A stretch of DNA of 64,000 nt, from contig NW_008246129.1 of NCBI RefSeq assembly GCF_000281045.1, positions 81,316 through 145,315 on the forward strand, in the 5' to 3' direction. Every line of letters begins with the position of its first letter. The stretch's first letter is position 1. This document shows, in pieces, positions 21,928 through 33,400 of this stretch. The stretch comes from Saprolegnia diclina VS20 (Eukaryota; Oomycota; Saprolegniomycetes; Saprolegniales; Saprolegniaceae). A model generated the notes under the pieces. It was not told the origin of the DNA and did not search any database. It worked only from the letters and a program-made list of their open reading frames with translations. The position numbers and the translations under genes are program-made.

Positions 21928-23504
21928 CTACCGTCCGTGGTTGTCTACGCCGGCGCGTGCTTTCCACATGTGCACCACATGCCTTACGTTGTAGTTGTGG
22001 GCTTTCAGGCGCGAGTTGCGACTCGGTATTCGCTTGCTGCCGTGCTTGACTTTCTTTCCTGGGTACACGACCTTGACGCCGACTTCGATCCGCCCCGTTT
22101 CGATCTGTGGCAAGTGAAAGAGCGGCAGAGGCTCGCCCGGTGCTGGCTTCTCGACCGACGGCTACGCAACCCGCGTCTTCAGACGATGCAGCAACAACGG
22201 CAAGTCGAGATACCTCTGCGACGGTGGGCACCTGCGACGGACGCCGGTGCTTTGGCGACGGTTTGATCGACGGCGACCGGTGGACCTCGGGCGGCGCGGC
22301 TTCTGGGGTTGCAATGTTGTACGGAAGGTCCAATGTCAAATGCAGCGGCAAATTGCGCAATGGCGGGGCTGCCGCCGAGATGTGGCCGCCGTCACCGTCG
22401 TGGTGCGGTCGTTCAAGGAGCTCCTTCTTGCGTTTGGCCACGAGCTCGTCGTGCTGGCGCGTCGCTTCAACGGCTTCGAGGTACGCGAGAATGTCCCGTC
22501 GGCGGGCGAGCTCTCGGGGCGACAGCTGCCGCGGCGTGCCGAGCGAAAAGATGTTGGAAAACGTCGTGCTGTCAGAGGCGCGGTCGTCCCGCGTCGCGTC
22601 GAGCTTGATCTCGACGTCCTCCAAATTCAGCTTGTTGGAGACGATCCCTGCTGCGATCGTGATGCGTCCGCCACGACCAACAAACGTGCCGCGGACTGTC
22701 GACTGTTTGTTGTTATCGGGTGACACGGGTGGCGGCTGCGGCCGCGCGGGTACCTCGTGCGGCGTGTGTACGTCCATGGGGTAGCTCTTCGGTTCCATTG
22801 GGCACGCAAAAGCGACAGTTGGCACAAAGCTGCTCGTGCGCACCGCGCTTTTGACCTGTTTCTCGGCGGCCTTGAGTGCTTTTGCGCACACCTTGGTCAG
22901 TTCTGGCGCCGTGATCGATTGGCCGTGGGCGTGCGCGGCCATGAAGGTCACCTAGGGTGTCGCCTCAAGCGCTTGTTGAAGGAGGAGACGGCACCTCGGC
23001 TGGGGACAAGAAAAGTGGGAGCGACCCTAGCACGGAGGCAAACTCGACGTCGCCGCAGACGTGCCCGTCGCCGTCGATGCTCACGGTGGCAACAATCTTC
23101 CGGACACTGGTCGGGTTTTGCTGGCAGTAGGAGAGCGTTCGCTGAATGGCGTGGACCAATGGCGCGGTATCTGTCGCTGCGTGGACGACCGTGGACACGG
23201 GGACGTCAGCACACGCGTCAAAGCTCGCCGAGCTGGCGATGGTGATCATGGCTTGGATGTCAAACACCTCTTGCACAAGGCGCTGGCTCACACTGCGCAG
23301 CTACAATTACCACAGCCCACGTGAGCGCAAGCGTCCGAGTACTACGATGCCACGTACAACTGCGGCGGTGAGTGCCGTTGTTTGCGAGATGACGCCGACG
23401 TGGTCGATGACGTCGGCGAGCATCTCCATGGCCACGTCGTCGCTAGTCTCGAGGCAGAATGGCTTGCGCTCGTCCGGCGCCTCCGTGGGCGCGTCGGCGT
23501 CCAT
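21928..23504 (-). CDS. protein of unknown function with conserved-looking termini
   Basis: Four exons on the minus strand. The start is MDADAPTEAPDERKPF (23504). Exon 1 carries EMLADVIDHVGVISQTTALT, exon 2 LVQEVFDIQAMITIASSASF and SVRKIVATVSIDGDGHVCGD, exon 3 starts at 22951 with VTFMAAHAHGQSITAPELTK. A 43-base intron separates exons 2 and 3, and a 52-base intron ending GCGTAG separates exons 3 and 4. Exon 4 encodes LPQIETGRIEVGVKVVYPGK and a basic end (KKVKHGSKRIPSRNSRLKAH...MWKARAGVDNHGR). A heptad-like EL..RRD..AYLEAVEATRQHDE segment lies in the middle. No known domain is recognised. The splice choices rest on frame and on the intron sizes seen elsewhere. Confidence 0.6.
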
Positions 23505-24720
23505 CGTCGGTGTGCCAGTGCTGGCGACGGGGTCTATTTCAGTGCCACGACGGAAACGCCAGCGACTAAATGCAGACAACGAGGAAAGTGCAACCTCGCC
23601 AAGGCAAAGTCGACACGAGGCTGCATTCTGCTCTGACAAATGCGCCCACCCATGGCGCTCACCGCTCCATCGACGCCCCAAGCGACTGCTCACATGGAGG
23701 TGCTCATTCGCTGCATACAGCCGGCTTGAAGAGTGGAATGCGCAAGCACCTACATCTCTTGTTCTCAACGTGCTTTGCCCACGCAGCTTCCATTGTCGCC
23801 GCATTCCCGTTGTACAGCGGCCCAGGTTTGCGAACGACGAGAGGGCGGTGGTGTCTGACTAGTTGTCGAGTGTCACGTGTATTTCGGTGCTGCATGCACA
23901 ACTATATTATGTCACTGCGCGAGGACTAGCTCGACCTAATGCCCCACGAGCTCTTCTGTTTCGTCTGTCTCGAGCGGTCCTGGGACAGAGGCAAGGATAA
24001 CGCATGGACTTCGTGTGCTTTCGTGGCGGTGATGATCGCCACCGAAGTCCATATGCGATGGAACATCGGGCCGGCCCACGACCGGCCTCATCGCTGCCGT
24101 CGTCACCTCCATGCATTCCGCCCACGACGGACGATGACGTGGCTATGGCTCGACACTCTTTGGATATCATCATTTGGCGTGTTGAAGGCATGGTCAACGC
24201 CGCAGCCAATGTAGGTACCGCGAGCGTACGATCATGGCCGCGTTGCCATTGGCTTCAACGGCTTCATCGCCGACGTGGGCGCTTCCGTGCGATGGCTCCG
24301 TGCGATAGCGAGGTACGAATTACCGAGCGAATTCGTCGTACGCGATCGTTAATTCCGGCGCGCGCAGCTACTGCGGGGCGGCGGCACTCGACATTCCTTG
24401 GCATTCGTTGCCATTAAATTGGCGCTTGAAGATATTTTAATGACCTATTACACGTCTTTTAATTGGGTGAGCATACAAAGACTAAGTAAAAGGATGTCCA
24501 AGGCCGTTTGATTGGGTGCATATTTTTATTCGACGCCACCCCAATGTCATATTATTCTGTTTTTCAGCAATCTAGAAAAATAAAATGTTATCTGCATGAT
24601 ATACATGATATTAGTATGTGAGAAAAAGTATTGGAATAATAATGCGGCGGCCCATTGAAAAAAGGCCGACCACCACACAAATCCCGGCAGGCGTCAGTTG
24701 GTATTTTCCAGTCGTAGCTC
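23505..24720. other. divergent intergenic region, no confident gene
   Basis: About 1.2 kb between the minus-strand gene and SDHA. Short frames around 24.0-24.4 kb have no recognisable content. The last 300 bases are AT-rich and hold AATTGGG (24461-24467) and TTGATTGGG (24508-24516) elements. Confidence 0.45.
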
Positions 24721-26670
24721 ATGTTGCAAGCCACTTCCAAGGCCAAGGCCGCGATCTCGCGCGCCCTGAAGACCACTGGCGCCCGCGCCGCCTCCACGAA
24801 GGGCGGCTACACCATCGTCGACCACGAGTTCGACGCGGTCGTCGTCGGCGCGGGTGGCGCCGGCCTCCGCGCGGCCATGGGCTGCGCCGAAGCTGGCCTC
24901 AAGACGGCGTGCATCACCAAGCTCTTCCCGACCCGCTCGCATACGGTCGCTGCGCAGGGTGGCATCAACGCTGCGCTCGCCAACATGACGGAAGACGACT
25001 GGCGGTGGCACATGTACGACACGGTCAAGGGCTCGGATTGGCTCGGTGACCAGGATGCTATCCACTACATGTGCAAGGAAGCGCCCCGTGCTGTCCTCGA
25101 ACTCGAGGCCTACGGTCTCCCGTTCTCGCGCACGGACGACGGCAAGATCTACCAGCGCGCCTTCGGCGGTCAGTCGCTCGACTTCGGCAAGGGTGGCCAG
25201 GCCTACCGTTGCGCGTGCGCCGCCGATCGTACCGGCCACGCCATGTTGCACACGCTCTACGGCCGCTCGTTGGCGTTCGATACGTCGTACTTCATTGAGT
25301 ACTTCGCCTTGGACCTCATCATGAACGACGCCGGCGAGTGCTGCGGTGTCATTGCCATGAACATGGAAGACGGCAGCATCCACCGCTTCCACACCAACAA
25401 CACGGTATGTAGCGTCGACCACACCTGACTCGAGTGCTCATCAAGTTGGATATAGGTGCTGGCCACGGGTGGTTACGGTCGTGCGTACTTCTCGTGCACG
25501 TCGGCGCACACGTGCACGGGTGATGGTACCGGTATGGCGATCCGCGCCGGTATCCCGCTCCAGGACCCCGAGTTTGTCCAGTTCCACCCCACGGGTATCT
25601 ACGGCGCTGGCTGCTTGATCACGGAGGGCTCGCGTGGTGAGGGCGGTATCCTCCGCAACTCGGAGGGTGAGCGCTTCATGGAGCGTTACGCTCCGAGCGC
25701 CAAGGACTTGGCCTCGCGTGATGTCGTCTCGCGTGCCATGACGATGGAGATTCGCGAAGGCCGTGGTGTCGGCAAGGAGAAGGACCACATCTACCTCCAC
25801 CTTGACCACCTTCCGGCTGAGCTCCTCGCCGAGCGTCTTCCTGGTATCTCGGAGACGGCGGCCATCTTCGCCGGCGTCGACGTCACGAAGGAGCCGATCC
25901 CGGTCCTTCCGACGGTGCACTACAACATGGGCGGTATCCCGACCAACCACTTTGGTGAAGTCGTCGTCCCGGACACGACGGGCCTTCCGGACGCCAACCA
26001 GATGTACCCCGACAAGGTCGTCAAGGGTCTCTTTGCCGCCGGCGAAGCCGCCTGCGCGTCGGTCCACGGTGCCAACCGCCTCGGTGCCAACTCGCTCCTC
26101 GATATCGTCGTGTTTGGCCGCGCCTGCGCCCTTCGCATTGCCGAGATCTCGAAGCCCGGTGAGGCCAAGCGCCCGATGCCGTCGAACGCTGGCGACGCCT
26201 CGCTCTCGATGGTCGACTCGCTCCGCTACGCCAACGGCGCGATCCCGACGGCCGACCTCCGCCTCGAGATGCAGAAGACGATGCAGAACGACGCTGCTGT
26301 CTACCGCACGCAAGAGACGCTCGCGGAGGGTGTCGAGAAGATCGACAAGATCGTGCCCAAGTTCAAGGACATCAAGGTCACGGACCGCTCGCTCATCTGG
26401 AACACGGATCTCATCGAGACGATTGAGCTCAAGAACTTGCTCGCGTGCGCGTCGGCCACCATGCACGGTGCCGAGGCCCGCAAGGAGTCGCGCGGCGCCC
26501 ACGCCCGCGAGGACTTCTCGACGCGCGACGACGTCAACTGGATGAAGCACACGCTCGCGTACCACAACACGGAGGAAGGCACGACGCACATTGCGTACCG
26601 GCCGGTGCACTACCACACGCTCGATGAGGAAGAGTGCAAGACGGTCGCCCCGGTCGCCCGCGTCTACTAA
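24721..26670 (+). CDS. SDHA: succinate dehydrogenase flavoprotein subunit
   Basis: Two exons (24721-25404 and 25456-26670, intron 51 bases) give 632 residues. The N-terminus ([20 protein letters not shown]) is an Arg/Lys/Ser-rich mitochondrial presequence. The flavoprotein motifs are all present: [18 protein letters not shown] for [17 protein letters not shown] with the His that binds FAD covalently, [34 protein letters not shown] and [20 protein letters not shown] near the C-terminal third. The C-terminus ([17 protein letters not shown]) matches the family. It is the catalytic subunit of respiratory complex II, oxidising succinate to fumarate in the mitochondrial matrix. Length and motifs are normal. 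Codon use is strongly biased to C/G third positions, consistent with high expression. Confidence 0.97.
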
Positions 26671-27042
26671 GTCGTTTACACTTCCTACTAATCGATACTT
26701 TTCTTGTGCATCTTGACACCCAAACCCACAAACGTCGGACGACGAGTAGCCCAATGCACCCGCCTCTAGGGATCGTGGCGCGACGAAACAGCAGTGTCGA
26801 GACGAGGATAGGACACGGGCGTACTGCGCAGACGGCTCGCTTCCTCCCATCCAAGGCCGTACCATACGACGATCGGCCGCTCGGGATGGTCAGGCATGGC
26901 CTGCAAAGTGTGTGGCGCACGTCCTTCCTATCGCAGGTTGAGCGCGTTTTATTAAGGTATTCTAGGTGGGTTGCTACTATGTACTAAAAGCAGTCGATCG
27001 AATCGACTATGTATCTTCTTCGTGATCGGTCTTCGTGTCGGA
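26671..27042. other. intergenic between convergent genes
   Basis: 3' flanks of SDHA and the next minus-strand gene. Nothing else is seen. Confidence 0.5.
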
Positions 27043-27375
27043 TCATGTTTCCATGTCGACGTCGTCGGGACTTGGCTCGGCGTCGGGCGACGGCAGGACC
27101 TGGATGCGGAAGACGCCGCACTTGGGGCACTTTCTTGTCTTGTCGCACTTGACTTCGTCGCAGTCGTACTGCTTGAGGAACCTGTCATGGAGCTTGTGCA
27201 GAACGTGGAAGAGCACGTCGACCTCGAGGGGCGCGAGGCCGGAGGCGTCGATGGTGCCCGTGGTCGCGTACGACTGCACGCGCTCTAGCAGTGTTGCCGA
27301 CGAGATCGAGTCGGGCGCCGGCTGGCCGCGGGGCGACGACGGGCCGCTGGTGGCAGGGGAGGCTTGGGCGGCCAT
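27043..27375 (-). CDS. small Cys-motif protein of unknown function
   Basis: Intronless 110-residue frame starting at MAAQASPATSGPSSP (27375). After a Ser/Pro-rich start, residues 30-65 are helical (LLERVQSYATTG...VDVLFHVLHKLHDRF). A Cys cluster follows, YDCDEVKCDKTRKCPKCG, with four Cys (C-x4-C-x5-C-x2-C) that could bind one zinc ion. The end is acidic (SPDAEPSPDDVDMET). I do not recognise the family. CCAAT-type boxes (27425-27437, 27471-27487) lie 50-110 bases upstream of the start. Confidence 0.6.
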   Translation of the reverse strand: MAAQASPATSGPSSPRGQPAPDSISSATLLERVQSYATTGTIDASGLAPLEVDVLFHVLHKLHDRFLKQYDCDEVKCDKTRKCPKCGVFRIQVLPSPDAEPSPDDVDMET

Positions 27376-28114
27376 CTCGGCAGAGGGGCAATGCGGTTCT
27401 GAATGGATAACAACCGGCTCGCAAGGCCATTGGCCAAAAAGACGTCTTTTGCGACGTGTCGCATCTCGACGTTGATTGGCCAAATGGTAGGTCGGCTCGT
27501 GACCTGGCAGCACGGCGGGTCGCGTGCCGCATTTGGCTCGATGCCTAATCCGCTGTAGACCAGACTAGACGTCAAATACCCATCAAGACGCACAGTCGTC
27601 CGTGGCAGCTTGCATCGTTCAGGGCGCTTCGCTCACTTAAAGAGAGCAAACAACCCAGCGAAGGCGGTTTGGCGTGATGTGGCACCTTTTGGGAAGAGCT
27701 CTCCGGTGAATGTGTGTGATGGTTCTAGCGCCCCAAGTGACACGCGGTTACGAGCACTTGGCTGACGGTTGTGACGTTGAAGCGGAGGCTAGTGCAGAAT
27801 GAAAAGGTTTCGAAAATAAGAAGTAACTGAGCTGACCGAGCCGAAATGCTCAACGGGCGCCAAAGTAGTGGGGGCAGTGCTCCGACGCATGCTTGGACAG
27901 AGCGTGCGGTCACCAGCGTCTTCCAAGCGCTACGCGTGGTATCGTCGGGCCTCGTGACAGAAGCTGCTTCAACCAGCGAGCTCTGACAAGGTTCGAATTT
28001 TGCATTCCAAATTTCCTTCGTTTTGATTGGCCCCACTGCAAGAGCCAATCAACGCAAAGGATCTTGCTTGACAGGGAGCACGGTTTTTGAGTGCAGTTGC
28101 TCATTTGCGTCCCG
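27376..28114. other. divergent intergenic region with CCAAT boxes at both ends
   Basis: GGCCATTGGCCAAAAAG at 27425-27441 and TTGATTGGCCAAAT at 27472-27485 serve the minus-strand gene by position. TTGATTGGCCCC at 28023-28034 and AGCCAATCAAC at 28043-28053 precede the plus-strand peptidase. No gene is seen between. Confidence 0.5.
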
Positions 28115-30364
28115 ATGCCAAGCCTGCGATCTACCGTCGTAGCGGCTGCTATGGCAGNNNNNNNNNNNNNNNNNNNNNNNNNNNNNNNNNNNNNNNNNNN
28201 NNNNNNNNNNNNNNNNNNNNNNNNNNNNNNNNNNNNNNNNNNNNNNNNNNNNNNNNNCCGCTGCCGCAAGATACCGCGACGCTGACCGCTGCACGGCGAT
28301 CATCGTTGGCGCCGAGGTAAGCGTGCGTCTTTCGACTCGTGTGGCACACCGCTTTAGGCGTCGGTGACGGGGTCGCCCATGACGACGCAGACCAACGATT
28401 GCAGCTCGTGCGACTTTCGCATCGTCAAGATCCCGCCTCAGGTGCACGGACCGAACGCGACCCGTCCGATTTGGCCTGCAATCCAGTACTTTCCTCGCTA
28501 CGGTGCGTCGTACCATCGCTTGACCACTGAATTTCATGTTACGAGACGCGTAGTCGGGTCTGCTCGCGGCGCGCCCGAGTACGACGCCAAGAATCTACCG
28601 CGCGGCCATTTCAACTGGTCGGTTTACGAGCCCGTGGGTAGTCTACCCCAACCGAATACGACGTTCGGGTACATCGAAGGCGTCTACGGCATTCTGAACG
28701 ACCACGGCCTCGGCTTTGGCGAGAGCACGTGCAGCGCCAAGCTGTGGACCAAGCCGGCGTACGACGGCGGCCAGGCACTTTTGGATATTGCTGAGCTGTC
28801 TCGCCTCGCGCTGGAGCGGACACAGTCGGCTCGCAGCGCGATTGCGCTCATGGGGTCCCTGGCCGAAACCTACGGGTAGAGTGAACTCACTCACTCTTCC
28901 GTGGACATCTCCAACGTATGATATATAGGTACTACGGCGGGTACTGGTCGGGCGAAGACGACGACAACAAGGCCGAGGCTGGGGAGACGCTCACGATCAT
29001 CGACGAGAGTGAAGCGTGGGTTTTTCACATCTTGCCCGATGACACGGGCGCGTCAGCGGTGTGGGTCGCCCAGCGTCTTCCGCCGACTGACGTTGCCGCC
29101 GTCGCCAACGCCTTTATCATCCACGAAGTTGACCTCTCGGACGCGACAACTTTTCTCGGATCGGCCAACCTTCATGACGTGGCGCGCCGAAACGGCTTTT
29201 GGGATGGCCACTCGGTCTTTGACTTTACGCGCGCGTATGCGCACCCACCGGCCAACCCGTGGTACTCGACGCGGCGCCAGTGGCGCGTGCTCACGCTGGC
29301 CAACCCGGCGCTCACTCTCTCGCCGCACACGGACGCCAATGGCTCGGACTACCCCTTCTCCGTGCCGGTCCGCCCAATGTTTTACATTTGCATATTTTAA
29401 TTCTGCGCGACAGGCGGCGACTCGGCTGTCCGCGGCCGACCTCATGCGGTTTCAGCGCGACCACTACGAAGGCACGCCGTGGGACTTGACGCAAGGCGTC
29501 GCTGCCGGCGCGTACGGCAACCCGGATCGCTATGGTACTTTCAATGTATCAACCGCAAGGGTTCATGTTGCATTTGAAAGAAACGGGTCACTGGGACGGC
29601 AACGAGTTTGAGCGCGCGATTTCCATCTTTCGCGCGTCGTACTCGTACGTTGCGTCCGTCGCCGAGAACGGCACGAGCGTGCTCTGGTGCGACTTGCAGT
29701 GATTTCTTAGTTGGTATTGCTACATCTGCGGTTAGGGTGGGTCCCTACGCACCGCACGGCACGCTGTTTACGCCCGTGTACCCATTGGCCAGCCGCATGC
29801 CGAGCGCCTTGGCGACAGGGTCGCTTCTTGAGTACAATGCGTCGAGTCTTTTCTGGACCAACGCTGTCGTTGGCAACACAGCTGCCCGATTTTACAAGTT
29901 CGCGCACCCCGTCGTCGCAGCAGTGCAAGAGGCAGTTGAAGCCGAGTTTCTCGCAGGTGCCTGTCCAATTCACGCACTCGATATATTGATACGAATGCGT
30001 AGGTCTCACGCGTCTCCGAGCCACGGGGAACGCGACGGCGCTTGTCGAGCGTCTCACAAACGAAGGCGACGCCAACGTCGCCGCGGCGCAACGCGCGTTT
30101 GAAGACCTTTTCGCGACGCTCATGACGCGCTTCCACGACGGCTACGTCGTGAGCAACTTCACCGACGCGGTGCCCGTCGTGACGCCGATGGGATATCCCG
30201 ACTGGTGGCTCACGGCGGCGGGCTACTACGACGGCAGCCACCAAGCGCAGTACCTCCTCGTCACGGCTTGGGTCGCGATCGTGCTGAGTGCAGCCATCGG
30301 GTTTTGGTTTGGCCAGCGATCCAACCGTCACGTCGAGCGCCGTGGCTACGTCCACCTCAAGTAG
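28115..30364 (+). CDS. C69-family dipeptidase (PepD-like), membrane-anchored; first exon in assembly gap
   Basis: Likely starts at MPSLRSTVVAAAMA (28115), a signal-peptide-like start cut by the N run. After the gap the frame reads CTAIIVGAE, spliced over a 41-base intron (28317-28357) to ASVTGSPMTTQTNDC. In family C69 this Cys is the N-terminal nucleophile after processing (compare CTS..VGK.AS..GS...R..D). Further exons carry GYIEGVYGILNDHGLGFGES, ALERTQSARSAIALMGSLAE, DESEAWVFHILPDDTGASAV, AQRLPPTDVAAVANAFIIHE, HYEGTPWDLTQGVAAGAYGN and ISIFRASYSYVASVAENGTS, all in family order. A C-terminal helix (QYLLVTAWVAIVLSAAIGFW) precedes a short basic tail. The enzyme should be a lumenal or surface dipeptidase. 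About eight exons. The gap prevents a check of frame between start and Cys. Confidence 0.85.
28158..28257. other. assembly gap (100 N)
   Basis: Exactly 100 unknown bases, the usual placeholder for a gap of unknown size. It falls in the first coding exon of the dipeptidase gene, between the signal peptide and the catalytic Cys. Confidence 0.99.
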
Positions 30365-30495
30365 ACGACTTTGCCACTCGCTTTTGTGTGCGGACGAGTG
30401 CCTTGGCTTGTTTTACAGCTCGTCAACCACCAAGTTTCCCGTTCAAGTGCATACAACTGTACAGGAATATGTATGTATGTACAAACGACCAAGTA

Positions 30496-33400
30496 CTACG
30501 ACTGCGTTTTGGCGGCGCGGGGCAGAAAGTACATGGTGAGCACATCGCGGTTGACCGAGAGATGCTCGAGCAGCTTGAGTTCGAGCATCTTCTTGGTCGT
30601 CGGCGCGAGGTTGGCGCCGCCGCGACCTACTTTGGTCTGGGCGAGCGCCATGGCCGCCTTGACGTCACCGCCGTCTTTGAACTGTTTGTGTACGCTGTCG
30701 ATGGCCAAGCGCACGCCTTCGTCGTACTGCGACGCCGCCGTGAGTTTGCTGCAAAAGTCGAGAAAGCTACATACGAATGTGACAAATTCCCGTCGAGTTT
30801 CGTTTGTACCGGTCGTGGTACACGGCGATGGCCCACTTCTGGCCGAAAAACTCGATCCAGTCCGTGACCAGATTCTGCTGGAACGACGAGATGGCGCAGT
30901 TGAGGTACGCTTCGTGGAGCCCGACAAGGCATGCGAGGTTGGTCACGTTGACAGCCTCGCGTCCGAGGTAGGTGAGTCGAGAGAGAACGCCATAGTCGTC
31001 AAACTGCAAGCAACTACAAGGCGTCAGAACCCGCGTGCACGGTAAGCAGATACCAGTAAGTTTGCATCTCGCGGTTCTCGGTCGTAAGCGACTTGAACGA
31101 CGTCGGGGCGTCAGGGAGCTGGATACGAACGTAGTGCAAGTCCCCACTCCAATGCCCCACAACAATCTTGGGCTGACTAAACACCGGTGGCGGACACAGT
31201 TTGCCCGCGTCAGGTCCACCGGACGGGCCCAGTGTCGCGCCCACGATCGGGTCGATCACACGCAAGAGAGACTTGGCGAGGAGCTCACCGCACTCGCGCG
31301 CACTGTAGCACTGCTGGTATTGCGCCTTCGTAAAGCGCCGGGAGAACCGGCAGAGGCTGCCGCCCGCGTAAATGCAGGGGTCCGACGTCTGGAACGACGC
31401 GTTGACGACGAGACGACCGTCAAACACGAGGCCGCTGTCGTTGATGGCGCGGAAGGCGTCCGGGTCGACGTCGTTGCGGTCGCAGCAGAGCAGTAGATCG
31501 CAGGGTAGCACGAGCACCGGCGGTGCTGGCAACGGCGCGCCACTCTCATCGACACCACTGGGCGTCGGTGGCTGGACCACGATGCCTTCCAGCACACCGT
31601 TGGGCGCCACCAAGTTGGTGACACCAATCATGACGGTCGGCTGCATCGACGTCACGTGCTCGCAGACGCGGACGTCGTCGTCGATGGCGCCGGTGCAGAG
31701 CCACGAGATGTGGGCGGACGCGCCGATTTTGTCGCGGACCGCGTGCACGAGCGTCGCCGCGTACGCATTCGTGCCAAGCACGATGACGCGCCCGCTTTTC
31801 TTGGCGCGCTTCCACGCTCGGAGAGTCTCGTGCACCTTTTTCGCCGAGGACGCGGCTTCGAGAACGACGACGCCCCGGGGCACGGGTGGCGCCACGTAGC
31901 TCTCGCCGTCGTACTCTGGCACGAGTCGGAGTGACGGCAAGACGGCGTCCGTGAGCCCTGTCGCGAGCACGAGGAGGTCGTACGGGAGACACGAGTTGTC
32001 GAGGAGGACGATAGCTTTGGCCGCGCGGTCGATCTGCACAAGGCGGCTCGTGACAACACGGACGTGCGTGAGGATGCCGGCCTGGTCGAGGTCGGTCGGC
32101 GAGTAAATGCTGGGCGGTGCTAACGGCGCCACGTCTGGTGTCGGCACCTCCAATCCGTGCGGCGCGACGAGCGTCACGTTGGTCAAGCGCAAGTACGGTA
32201 CGCCGAGGAGCTGCTTGACGACCGTGAGGCCTGCGTCCGAGGCACCGACAACCACGATGCGCGCTGTCACGAGGGTTTTGGGCTCGGAAAGGAGGCGCTT
32301 GGTGAAAAAGTAGAGTGCGCTGGTCGCCAGGCGTGGGAGCACAACCGGGGTCTCGGGCGACGTTACGACTTGGCGGCGCGCGGGCGCAAGCACAAAGCTC
32401 TCCGAGACAAGCGGGCTCACGTGGCCACGCCGGGGCACGCTCGCAAAGAGACACGTCTTGCGGAAGAGCCGCAGCACTTCCTGCAGAAAGAACGGACCCG
32501 CGATCGCGTACACGGGGTTGAGTAAAAAGTGCGACAGCATCGCTTGGTCTTTGGCGCGGTGGTGGGTGAGCGACACAAACTGCTCGACGTCGAAAAACTG
32601 CTTGAAGCCAGACGTCACGTCGCTGTCCCGCGACAGCGACGCCAAGCCCACGACCGCGCCTACATGATTCGTACGAGTTAGCGTCCAGGCAAGCGACGTT
32701 CTACCGTGGAGGCGCGCAACGAACAGCACGTGCTTGGGGTTGTCGTCGAGGTCAATGTCGTCTTCTTCGGCTGCCAGCGCCATGTCCGTCTCAATGGCCG
32801 CGATCGACGTGGGCGAGAGCGTTTCGACGAGTGCACTCAGCGCGTCGCAGGGCTCAGTCATGCGAAAGCGGGAAATGCGCAGGACGCTGGGTACTTCTGG
32901 CTCGAGAAAGACGAGTGCGTCGCGGTGCAAGAGGTACAACACGTGCGAGTACGTGCTTGTGGGTTTTGCTGGCACGAGGGCAAAAGGCGCTAGGAAGAGC
33001 GGCGGGGCGATGCCCGGCGGCAACGTCACGACGCAGTACTCCTTGTGCTGGAAGAGCGCAAAGGCTGGACGCAAGAAGGCGCTCGAGATGGACGTGTACG
33101 GCGTATCCATGCAGAAGAGCGTGACAATGAACGCATTCCCTTGGACGTCGACTTTAGCGCGCGTGTCGTCGATCGCGCGAAGTATCGCAAACGTCATCTC
33201 GGTCGTCGACGGCTGACTGAAGCTCGCGACATGCGAGAGCGGCGCAAACACCCGCAGCACGGCCGCGACGTTGAGATGGTACGTTTTGAGGCGGATCTTG
33301 ACAGTCGCTTCGTTGTCGTCCGAGCGCTGGACAGCGTTAACGCCCGGTGGCGGTGGGTTGAAGACCATGTGGTACGTCTTGCCCGTGGCCACGTCCACGC

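Noticed and set aside
21722-22110. Extension of the 22951 frame to 21722
   Set aside because: A 52-base intron with GT donor and GTAG acceptor leads into a more ordered frame ending at 21928; the read-through is Arg/Pro low-complexity.
25441-26865. 474-codon open frame antisense to SDHA
   Set aside because: A by-product of the strong C/G third-position bias of SDHA; no domain, no start context, and composed of Arg/Val/Asp-rich shadow sequence.
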